NCBI GenBank assembly: GCA_964342485.1
Contig: CAYFFO010000051.1
Coordinates: forward strand, 1 to 6,746
Direction: 5' to 3'
Origin: CAYFFO01 sp964342485
GTDB lineage: Bacteria; Chloroflexota; Dehalococcoidia; Lucifugimonadales; CAJWER01
Length of the DNA stretch: 6,746 bases
The number at the start of each line of letters is the position of its first letter. Position 1 is the first letter of the stretch. The notes under the pieces were generated by a model. That model saw only the letters and a program-made list of their open reading frames with translations, did not search any database and was not told the DNA's origin. A program made the position numbers and the translations under genes. This document shows positions 1 to 5,828 of this stretch, one piece after another.

Positions 1-888
1 GGCAATAGAATTGAAAACACCGAACAGAAAGAAGACGTGATGGATTTTGCCCTTTGGAAGAGTAAAAAACCTAATGAACCTGCTTGGGATTCGCCCTGGG
101 GTCTAGGTAGACCAGGATGGCATATTGAGTGCAGTGCTATGTCGATGCGTTATCTTGGAGATGTGATTGATATTCATGGAGGAGGACAGGAATTAATGTT
201 TCCTCACCATGAAAATGAAATCGCTCAGACAGAATCGTACACACTAAAAGAGCCTATGGCCAAATTTTGGGTGCATAACGGACTTATGAGACTGGGAGAT
301 GAAAAGATGAGTAAATCTCTTGGTAACCTGGTTACAGTAAAAGAGGCATTGGAGAAATACTCTATTGATGCTCTCAGACTATTTTTTGTAAGTTCTCATT
401 ATCGAAGTCCACTCATGTTTACTGATGAATCTCTCGACTCTCAGGAAAGGGCTGTTGAACGTTTGAGACAGGCTCTTTCTAAACAGTCCGTAGAAAATAA
501 AACAACTTTTCTCGATGCTACTCCAAATCGGGAGGAATTTGTAAGATCTATGGATGACGATTTAAATACTCCAAAGGCAATAGCTTCTTTATTTGACTTG
601 GCTAAGGAAATTAATCGATCTGACTTAAATGTAACCTTAGCGCAAGAAACATTGATGGAATTATCTGGAGTATTGGGGTTAAATCTTGGGGTGAATCAAG
701 ATAGTATTAATGGCGACGTTGCGCCTCTTATAGAATTGTTAATTGATGCCCGATCGCAATTGAGATCAGCAAAGATGTACGAAGAAGCCGACCAAATCAG
801 AGACAGTTTAGAACAACTTGGATACGTGCTTGAAGATGGGTCTGGATCAACTAGTTGGAAATTACAGATCAAACAAAGCTCAAAATAA
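1..888 (+). CDS. cysS: Cysteinyl-tRNA synthetase, C-terminal two-thirds (5' end outside window)
   Basis: Cytoplasmic class I synthetase that charges tRNA(Cys) with cysteine using ATP. The frame is open from the first base, so the gene enters from the left; 295 codons are visible before TAA. Counting from the first visible residue, GWHIECSAM (39-47) holds zinc ligand Cys44, and MFPHHENE (66-73) holds the other expected zinc ligands His69 and Glu73. EKMSKSLGN (101-109) is the KMSKS ATP-binding loop. Then come the DALR-type helical region ('SIDALRLFF') and a C-terminal helix with 'EEADQIRDSLEQLGYVLED', as is usual for the family. Aligning Cys44 to the E. coli zinc cysteine (about residue 209) suggests roughly 165 residues are missing upstream, giving a normal full length near 460. 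The missing part would contain the HIGH motif and the first zinc cysteine. A GTG at 37 and an ATG at 40 lie inside conserved sequence and are not real starts. The gene is convergent with secG. Confidence 0.97.
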   Translation, partial: GNRIENTEQKEDVMDFALWKSKKPNEPAWDSPWGLGRPGWHIECSAMSMRYLGDVIDIHGGGQELMFPHHENEIAQTESYTLKEPMAKFWVHNGLMRLGDEKMSKSLGNLVTVKEALEKYSIDALRLFFVSSHYRSPLMFTDESLDSQERAVERLRQALSKQSVENKTTFLDATPNREEFVRSMDDDLNTPKAIASLFDLAKEINRSDLNVTLAQETLMELSGVLGLNLGVNQDSINGDVAPLIELLIDARSQLRSAKMYEEADQIRDSLEQLGYVLEDGSGSTSWKLQIKQSSK

Positions 889-925
889 ACGATAAATTAC
901 AATAATCTCTTTTCGTCAATTATCG
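882..925 (-). terminator. Possible weak terminator of the leftward secG transcript
   Basis: Read leftward, CGATAATT (925-918) can pair with AATTTATCG (898-890), leaving one bulged base and a loop of about 19 bases. A T-rich run, TTTATTTT, follows at 889-882. It is AT-rich with a large loop, so the hairpin would be weak. It lies about 140 bases past the secG stop, and its tail overlaps the end of cysS. On the + strand the same stem is not followed by a T-run. Seen in sequence; the terminator role is inference. Confidence 0.22.
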
Positions 926-1066
926 GTCAAATCAATCTATTTCTTTTGACTTTCACAGGTAATTTTAAGTGGCACACATTTATTATAATAATCCAGTAAT
1001 TTAGGATATAGAAGTGTACTTCTGACGATGATGATTTTCTTCTTAGTTTATGTTGGTGTATATATC

Positions 1067-1297
1067 TTAAAATATACTTACATTTACTATAGAGGTAGTT
1101 AGGAATATTGCTATCAGCAATATGGTCAATTGGAACATTACTTTTTCCAGACCTCTTCGGGTTCTATATGAACCATCTGAAGCACCAAATAGTCCTCCTC
1201 CTTGCCCTCTGACTTGCGCGAGGATTAAAAGGACTAGCAGTGTGGCAACCACTATTTGTATCCAGTTCATTAGAGTACGTAGAGTTTCATTTTCCAT
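1067..1297 (-). CDS. secG: Preprotein translocase subunit SecG
   Basis: Small inner-membrane protein that joins SecY and SecE in the protein-export channel and aids SecA-driven translocation. The 76-residue length is typical. There are two hydrophobic helices, about residues 12-28 and 53-73. Between them is the conserved cytoplasmic loop QGGGLFGASDG (32-42) followed by the basic YRTRRGLEK (44-52), the hallmark of bacterial SecG. The ATG at 1297 is favoured because it leaves a short polar N-terminus before helix 1. An internal ATG at 1270 (Met10) would start almost at the helix and is less likely. Neither start has a clear Shine-Dalgarno sequence. It is the last gene of the leftward gatB-yvcK-secG group, 49 bases after yvcK, and converges on cysS. 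Confidence 0.93.
   Translation of the reverse strand: MENETLRTLMNWIQIVVATLLVLLILAQVRGQGGGLFGASDGSYRTRRGLEKVMFQLTILLIAIFLTTSIVNVSIF
1105..1123. repeat. Perfect inverted repeat near the 3' end of secG
   Basis: ATATTGCT (1105-1112) and AGCAATAT (1116-1123) are exact reverse complements separated by three bases. The repeat lies inside secG, in the codons for the second membrane helix, about 40 bases before the stop. It could form a short hairpin in the secG mRNA but has no T-run on either side, so it is not a canonical terminator. It may be coincidental to an AT-rich hydrophobic coding stretch. Confidence 0.5.
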
Positions 1298-1346
1298 AGT
1301 TCAAGTATTTGCCTATTCCAAGATTATCTTTAAACTATAACTGTAT

Positions 1347-2618
1347 TTAGGTATATATTCCATGATACACGTCGATTACAGCTTGTGCCAACTTATCGGG
1401 ATCGTGATGTAATGGTTGGTTAGTGTCTACTATATCTGAATTAATGATTTTTATTCGAGGGTTTTGCCAGTTATTTGATCTAACCGGTTCGGATTCTAAT
1501 TCAGGTTCTAAATGAACCTCTTTTGAATTTGCTACAACAACATCTATGATTTCCGGGAATGTATGATTTTCTATCACCCTAACATGGTCATTTAAGGTGT
1601 ACCCATCAGTTTCACCTTTTTCAGTAGCTACATTACAAATATAAACAACAGGAGCGGATGCTTTACGAATTGAGTTTACGATTCCTGGGACCAAAAGATT
1701 GGATAGTAAGCTAGTGTATAAACTCCCCGGTCCAATGACTATAAGTTCTGCATCGTTAATTGAGGATATAGCTTCAGGGTAGGCTTCGCTGTTATCTGGC
1801 TCTATTGAAATCTTTTCAATAGCCTTTTTGCTTTGTCCTATTTTAGATTCTCCTCTAATAGATGAACCGTCTTTGAATTGTGCTACTAGGTTTAGAGGGT
1901 TCTTAGTTGAGGGAAGAATATTTCCTCTTACTGCAAGGACCCTGCTTGACTCACGTAAAGCCTCATCAAAACTACCGGTTGTATTGGTCAACGCTGCGAT
2001 GAATAGGTTCCCGAAACTATGTCCTTTTAAGTCATTGCCTTTCTCAAAACGGTATTGGAACAGATTAGAAACTAGACCTTCTTCTTCTGACATTGCTACC
2101 AAACAATTTCGAAAATCTCCTGGTGGTACTAAATCGAAATCTCGCCGTAGCCTACCCGAACTACCCCCGTCATCGGCTACGGTTATAATTGCAGTTAGAT
2201 TATCGGAATGCTTCTTTAACCCTCTGAGTAATCTTGATAAACCGGTCCCTCCACCAATCGTTACTATCCGAGGGCCTTTTTCTCTGACTCTACGTGTATA
2301 AATCGTATGAGCAAGTGAATTTACATTCTGGTACCGGAGAAGAAATGGGCTTAAAGATTTATACAGTCCATAGAGTGCGATAATGATCATTAGGACCCCT
2401 GAAAATCCGATAACAACACCTTCAAAATACCAAGGGAGTACGTCAGGGAGATTAAGATCAAGGATGTTTTTGATTACAAATGCTATTCCAACCGAACAAA
2501 CCCCAATTCCACTTGTACCAATTAGAATCCATCGTTTAACTCCGAGTCCAATATGAAAAAGTTTTCTAAGAACATACCATTTAGATGGCTCAGGCGATGT
2601 AGATGTATCTTGTTTCAT
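1347..2618 (-). CDS. yvcK: YvcK/CofD-like family protein (UDP-sugar-binding factor) with N-terminal membrane anchor
   Basis: Member of the UPF0052/CofD-like family. Bacillus subtilis YvcK and the mycobacterial relative bind UDP-sugars and are needed for normal growth and cell shape on gluconeogenic carbon sources; they are not known to be the F420 enzyme itself. At 423 residues it is longer than the roughly 320-residue Bacillus form because of an N-terminal extension with two predicted membrane helices (about 30-49 and 66-86). The Rossmann-like domain then carries IGGGTG (121-126), ADDGGSSGRLR (148-158), PPGDFRNC (about 164-171), GHSFGNLF (about 200) and GPGSLYTSL (about 296-304), all hallmark motifs. 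Start ATG at 2618 is the only reasonable one. The 14 bases before it (after the gatB TAA) contain no Shine-Dalgarno and are C-rich. Second gene of the likely gatB-yvcK-secG transcript, so translation may depend on coupling to gatB. Family identity is secure; the exact role here is inferred. Confidence 0.93.
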   Translation of the reverse strand: MKQDTSTSPEPSKWYVLRKLFHIGLGVKRWILIGTSGIGVCSVGIAFVIKNILDLNLPDVLPWYFEGVVIGFSGVLMIIIALYGLYKSLSPFLLRYQNVNSLAHTIYTRRVREKGPRIVTIGGGTGLSRLLRGLKKHSDNLTAIITVADDGGSSGRLRRDFDLVPPGDFRNCLVAMSEEEGLVSNLFQYRFEKGNDLKGHSFGNLFIAALTNTTGSFDEALRESSRVLAVRGNILPSTKNPLNLVAQFKDGSSIRGESKIGQSKKAIEKISIEPDNSEAYPEAISSINDAELIVIGPGSLYTSLLSNLLVPGIVNSIRKASAPVVYICNVATEKGETDGYTLNDHVRVIENHTFPEIIDVVVANSKEVHLEPELESEPVRSNNWQNPRIKIINSDIVDTNQPLHHDPDKLAQAVIDVYHGIYT

Positions 2619-2632
2619 AAGGGGATATGGTT

Positions 2633-4114
2633 TTATCTAGAGGTGTTTTTCAATGAATTTAATTTTTCTATAAGGATTTCACCGACTATTTTTGGGTTCG
2701 CATTTCCCTTTGTTTTTTTCATTACTTGTCCTACCAGGAATTTTAATGCAGTATCTTTGCCATTAAGAAAATCTGCCACCGGTTTTGAATTGTTATCAAT
2801 TACTTCAGATACTGCTTCTTCTACTATTGAAGTATCTGAAATCTGAACAAGTCCCAGTTTATCTGAAATAGCTTTTGGAGACTCTCCCGATACAAACATT
2901 TTCTCAAAAACTGTTCTGGCCATTCCCGTACTAAGCCGGCCGGTTTCCACGAGTTGGATCAAATCCATAAGTTGAGAAGGGGAGATCTTGGTATTTTCTA
3001 TATTGGTAGACGAATTATTTAGTAGTCTTGTCATTTCCCCAAGAATCCAGTTACATATAGACTTTGCTAATTCCTTTGTGACAATTCCAATTTGCTCTTT
3101 CTCTTTTATCACGGATTCAAAGAAGTCAGCTTTCTGTTTCGAGATCGTCAATGACTTGGCGTCATCCAATGACAAATTGTAAGAATTAGTGAAGCGTTCA
3201 GCTCGTTTTTGAGGTAGTTCAGGTAAGGTTTGTTCAATAGTGTCAACCCATGCTGTATTGATTGCGATCATTGGCAAATCAGGTTCAGGGAAATATCTAT
3301 AGTCCGATGCCTGTTCCTTTGATCTTTGTGATACAGTTATTTCTTTATCATCTAACCAGCCACGGGTCTCTTGTTTTATTTCTCCGTCTTCTTCAATCAG
3401 CTGGATCTGACGTTGTTTTTCGTAAGTCAGGGCAGTATAAACTGCTCTAAAACTATTCATGTTTTTAATTTCGACTTTAGTACCCAGTTTTTCCGTACCT
3501 ATAGGTCGGATTGATATATTAGCGTCACATCTAAAACTACCTTCTTCCATATTTGCAGTACTGGCTTCAATATATCGGAGTATTGAATGGATTTCTGATA
3601 AATATAGTCTTGCTTCTTCAGGAGACCTCATGTCTGGTTCACTGACTATTTCCATTAAAGGTACACCTGAACGGTTTATGTCTAAAAGGCTGTATTGTCC
3701 ACTTGAATCATCAACATGTTGTAATTTGGCAACGTCTTCTTCGAGATGTACTCTGGTGATTCCTATAATCTTTTCTTTTCCCTCATCAGATATTGAAATA
3801 TGACCATTTATTGCTACAGGCTTGTCGTATTGAGATATCTGATACCCTTTCATCAGGTCAGGATAAGGGTAATTCTTGCGATCAAATTTGGTTTCACCTG
3901 CGATTTTACAATCTAGTGCTAACCCAGTTGCTATAACTAATTCAATCGCTCTTCGATTTGCTACTGGCATAACTCCAGGCATTCCCATACAAATTTCACA
4001 TATCATGGAGTTTGGAGGCGCATTTTGGTAGTTGGAATTACAAGAACAGAACATCTTGCTCTTTGTGAGCAGTTGGCTATGAATCTCTAATCCAATAACT
4101 GATTCGTATTTCAT
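2633..4114 (-). CDS. gatB: Aspartyl/glutamyl-tRNA amidotransferase subunit B
   Basis: tRNA-binding and kinase subunit of GatCAB, which converts misacylated Glu-tRNA(Gln) and/or Asp-tRNA(Asn) to the amide using ATP and ammonia channelled from GatA. The 493-residue length is normal. VIGLEIHSQL (6-15) opens the family's catalytic core. FCSC (22-25) and ICEIC (38-42) supply the four zinc cysteines C23, C25, C39 and C42. RKNYPYPDLMKGYQISQY, HLEEDVAKLQH, DINRSGVPLMEIVSEPD, EEGSFRCDANIS and KVEIKNMNS follow in the expected order. The C-terminal 140 or so residues are the helical YqeY-like tRNA-binding tail, ending with NPKIVGEILIEKL. Start ATG at 4114 matches the family N-terminus exactly, yet no Shine-Dalgarno precedes it. 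gatA and gatC are not in the window. It probably leads the transcript with yvcK (14 bases on) and secG. Confidence 0.97.
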   Translation of the reverse strand: MKYESVIGLEIHSQLLTKSKMFCSCNSNYQNAPPNSMICEICMGMPGVMPVANRRAIELVIATGLALDCKIAGETKFDRKNYPYPDLMKGYQISQYDKPVAINGHISISDEGKEKIIGITRVHLEEDVAKLQHVDDSSGQYSLLDINRSGVPLMEIVSEPDMRSPEEARLYLSEIHSILRYIEASTANMEEGSFRCDANISIRPIGTEKLGTKVEIKNMNSFRAVYTALTYEKQRQIQLIEEDGEIKQETRGWLDDKEITVSQRSKEQASDYRYFPEPDLPMIAINTAWVDTIEQTLPELPQKRAERFTNSYNLSLDDAKSLTISKQKADFFESVIKEKEQIGIVTKELAKSICNWILGEMTRLLNNSSTNIENTKISPSQLMDLIQLVETGRLSTGMARTVFEKMFVSGESPKAISDKLGLVQISDTSIVEEAVSEVIDNNSKPVADFLNGKDTALKFLVGQVMKKTKGNANPKIVGEILIEKLNSLKNTSR

Positions 4115-4170
4115 TGATAATAGGTGTGTTGTTGACGTAGTCGATAGAATATTATTTGGTACCTTTATAC

Positions 4171-4199
4171 TATATACTACTCGCCTGTTTTTTAGTCGA
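4171..4199 (-). promoter_or_regulatory. Possible promoter upstream of gatB
   Basis: In the 143-base gap between pcm and gatB, the leftward strand shows TCGACT (4199-4194; 4 of 6 matches to the -35 consensus). After exactly 17 bases comes TATATA (4176-4171; 4 of 6 to the -10 consensus). Transcription would begin near 4164, giving a leader of about 50 bases before the gatB ATG. The region is AT-rich, so chance matches are likely. Confidence 0.22.
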
Positions 4200-4257
4200 T
4201 TTATAAGATCCGATTGTTATAATTACGTGAGACCTAATCGTTCAGTATTGGATACGA

Positions 4258-4899
4258 TTATTGTTGAAATACTGAAGTGACTGGCCATGCATCAGGTCCT
4301 AAAAGTGGGACGAATCTACATGAACCTAGGTTCTTAGTGGAGTACGAATTACCTTTAACAACTATCTTAATCAATTCTTGAGTATCCATTGATCCTACCG
4401 GAATGATCATACGTCCTCTATCTCCTAATTGATCGATCAGTTTCATCGGAATTTTAGGAGCCGCTGCAGATACAATTATTGCATCGTATGGAGCTTGGTC
4501 AGGCCATCCTATTGTGTCAATAGATTCAAATACTTCGATATTTAAGTATCCTAACTTGCATAGCTTCTTTCTTGCGTTGTTTGCAAGGACTTTAATTCGC
4601 TCAATCGATATAACTGTTTTCGCAAGGTTACTAAGAATCGCTGTTTGATAACCAGATCCTGTTCCAAGTTCAAGGACTTTATCAAATTTGTTAATCCCTA
4701 GTGAAGATATCATTAAAGCGATAATGAAAGGCTGAGAAATTGTTTGGCCTTTGGAAATTGGTAGTGGAGAATCTTGATAAGCAAGTTTCTGATATTTTGA
4801 CGATATAAAAGATTCTCTTTGTACCTGTTCCATCGCCTTAATAACCCTGTCATCTCCAATTTCACTTCTCAGGCGATCGAACAGATAATTTTTCTTCAT
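4258..4899 (-). CDS. pcm: Protein-L-isoaspartate O-methyltransferase
   Basis: SAM-dependent repair enzyme that methylates L-isoaspartyl residues in damaged proteins so they can revert to aspartate. Using ATG at 4899 the protein has 213 residues, the usual family length. It carries YQDSPLPISKGQTISQP (41-57), the conserved substrate-side loop. SAM motif I, VLELGTGSGYQTA (75-87), is followed by the acidic ribose contact in SIE (98-100), GWPDQAPYDAIIVSAAAP (131-148), GRMIIPVG (162-169) and CRFVPLLG (194-201). A frame-open upstream ATG at 4968 would add 23 residues with no family resemblance, so the shorter start is preferred; only a weak TTGGA precedes it. Odd point: the family's GDG before GWP is replaced by Ser-Ile-Asp (127-129). 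It is divergent from the precorrin-2 dehydrogenase gene and 143 bases upstream of gatB. It could be a related PIMT-like methyltransferase with altered activity. Confidence 0.88.
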   Translation of the reverse strand: MKKNYLFDRLRSEIGDDRVIKAMEQVQRESFISSKYQKLAYQDSPLPISKGQTISQPFIIALMISSLGINKFDKVLELGTGSGYQTAILSNLAKTVISIERIKVLANNARKKLCKLGYLNIEVFESIDTIGWPDQAPYDAIIVSAAAPKIPMKLIDQLGDRGRMIIPVGSMDTQELIKIVVKGNSYSTKNLGSCRFVPLLGPDAWPVTSVFQQ

Positions 4900-4926
4900 T
4901 ATGTCCAATTTTGTGCCTCGATCGCA

Positions 4927-4953
4927 CAATATCATATGATGTTGCACGCAACA
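4927..4953. repeat. Two overlapping palindromes upstream of pcm
   Basis: CAATATCATATGATGTTG (4927-4944) is an 18-base palindrome with one mismatched pair (T4930/G4941); its core ATCATATGAT (4931-4940) is perfect. It overlaps TGTTGCACGCAACA (4940-4953), two exact 6-base arms around two bases. With the pcm start at 4899 they lie 28-54 bases upstream, a position where a repressor or activator could bind. No regulator gene is in the window. The dyads are directly seen; operator function is inference. Confidence 0.35.
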
Positions 4954-5021
4954 ACTGGGATAAATCATATAAAAACGCTAGAAGATTCAAAAAATCACAG
5001 CTACAATACTTTTCGAACTAA

Positions 5022-5049
5022 TTGAGTGTTTATTAACACATGCTAGTGT
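5022..5049 (+). promoter_or_regulatory. Possible extended -10 promoter for the precorrin-2 dehydrogenase/hemC cluster
   Basis: TTGAGT (5022-5027) is followed after 16 bases by TAGTGT (5044-5049), preceded by TGC (5041-5043), which fits the TGn extended -10 element. The -10 hexamer itself matches only 3 of 6 positions. Transcription from near 5056 would give a leader of about 30 bases containing the strong ribosome-binding site. Weak evidence. Confidence 0.22.
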
Positions 5050-5072
5050 CAATTTGAGGAGATATTTGTTGA

Positions 5073-5079
5073 GGGGAGG
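5073..5079 (+). promoter_or_regulatory. Strong Shine-Dalgarno that fixes a TTG start
   Basis: GGGGAGG lies six bases before the TTG at 5086. It decides the unusual TTG start of the precorrin-2 dehydrogenase: no ATG or GTG lies nearby in frame, and the protein from this TTG begins exactly as family members do (MPAYYPVYLDLRG). Confidence 0.8.
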
Positions 5080-5085
5080 AATATT

Positions 5086-5799
5086 TTGCCGGCATATTAT
5101 CCTGTATATTTGGATTTAAGAGGACGTAAATGTGTAGTTATAGGTGGGGGATTTATCGGCCAGGAAAAAGTTGAACGTCTGATCGAATTTGGTGCAGATG
5201 TTGTTATCTATGCACAAGAGGTTACCTCTAAGGTCAGGAAACTTTCAACTGCAGGTGACCTCACTTGGGTTTCAAGAGGATATTTGCAAGGAGACCTTGA
5301 AGGTGCTTTCATTGCAATAGTAGCTGATACAAGTGATAACAATATTAATCAAGCTGTAGCTAAGGAAGCCAAAGAGAGGAATGTTCCGTTAAACGTTAAT
5401 GACGTTACTGACTTGTGTACATGGATTGCTCCAGCGTTAGTAAAAAATGGAGACGTCGTTATTTCTGCGTCAACAGGTGGTACTAGTCCGGCTTTAGCTA
5501 GAAAACTACGAGAAGAATTGGCAGGCACCAGTAGAACAGGGTCCAAATATCGACCGATAGAGTACGGAGATTTAGCTCCATTACTGAAAGAGATAAGATC
5601 GGATTTTTTAAAAAAAGGAATTAGATTGAATCCGGATCACTGGCAGGCTAGTATTACAGACGATGTCCTTGAGATGTTCAAGGCTGGGAAAATTGATGAT
5701 GCTAGAAAGAAGTTACTATCTACCCTAAATATCGGCTTGGATTGTGATTGCCCCAAAGGTGTCTGTGATTTGTGGGATACTTTATTATCAGATCGTTAA
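5086..5799 (+). CDS. Precorrin-2 dehydrogenase / sirohydrochlorin ferrochelatase-like (SirC/Met8/CysG-N family)
   Basis: NAD-dependent oxidation of precorrin-2 to sirohydrochlorin in siroheme (or cobalamin) synthesis; some homologues also insert iron. The protein has 237 residues and matches the N-terminal part of CysG or yeast Met8, without the methyltransferase domain. PVYLDLRGRKCVVIGGGFIGQEK (6-28) is the Rossmann NAD-binding segment with glycines 20-22 and 25. NVND (103-106) contains the Asp expected at the catalytic position, followed by CTWIAPAL. STGGTSPALARKLREEL (129-145) is the family signature. The rest is the helical dimerisation region. Odd feature: the C-terminus ends in a cysteine cluster, C220, C222 and C227 (C-x-C-x4-C), which I do not recall as a family feature. 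TTG start with a strong Shine-Dalgarno. hemC follows after 29 bases, so they are probably one transcript. Whether it also chelates metal cannot be read from sequence. Confidence 0.92.
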   Translation: MPAYYPVYLDLRGRKCVVIGGGFIGQEKVERLIEFGADVVIYAQEVTSKVRKLSTAGDLTWVSRGYLQGDLEGAFIAIVADTSDNNINQAVAKEAKERNVPLNVNDVTDLCTWIAPALVKNGDVVISASTGGTSPALARKLREELAGTSRTGSKYRPIEYGDLAPLLKEIRSDFLKKGIRLNPDHWQASITDDVLEMFKAGKIDDARKKLLSTLNIGLDCDCPKGVCDLWDTLLSDR

Positions 5800-5817
5800 A
5801 TATCTTCTTTAATTAAT

Positions 5818-5824
5818 AGAGGTG
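5818..5824 (+). promoter_or_regulatory. Ribosome-binding site for the GTG start of hemC
   Basis: AGAGGTG precedes the GTG at 5829 by four bases. The overlapping ATG at 5827 runs directly into a TGA stop, so it cannot be the start. The protein from GTG, with LRIGSRTSPLALAQ beginning at residue 6, has the normal family N-terminus. Confidence 0.65.
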
Positions 5825-5828
5825 TAAT

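Noticed and set aside
980..991. Palindromic TTATTATAATAA containing a consensus -10 (TATAAT)
   Set aside because: No -35 element lies at a proper distance on either strand, and a rightward promoter here would face only antisense secG. Likely an AT-rich chance match.
1010..1023. Dyad AGAAGT-GT-ACTTCT between cysS and secG as a bidirectional terminator
   Set aside because: The usable stem is only about five pairs with a four-base loop, and no T-run follows on either strand.
1828..2301. A 157-codon open frame on the + strand opposite yvcK
   Set aside because: It lies wholly antisense to the conserved YvcK core; its translation resembles no family and lacks a ribosome-binding site. The same reasoning removes the smaller frames opposite gatB, secG, hemC and the precorrin-2 dehydrogenase.
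4138..4200. TAGTCGAT direct repeat (4138-4145 and 4193-4200) between pcm and gatB
   Set aside because: Only eight bases and two copies 55 bases apart; not enough to call an operator pair or a repeat element.
4235..4260. TAATCGT/ACGATTA inverted repeat at the pcm stop codon
   Set aside because: Seven AT-rich pairs with a 12-base loop and no following T-run in the direction of pcm transcription; not a convincing terminator.
4900..4968. N-terminal extension of Pcm from the ATG at 4968 (two adjacent cysteines, QHH)
   Set aside because: The extra 23 residues have no family counterpart, no ribosome-binding site precedes 4968, and the ATG at 4899 gives the normal family length.
5008..5020. TTCGAAC resembling a tRNA T-loop
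   Set aside because: No flanking complementary stems, acceptor or anticodon arm could be traced on either strand.
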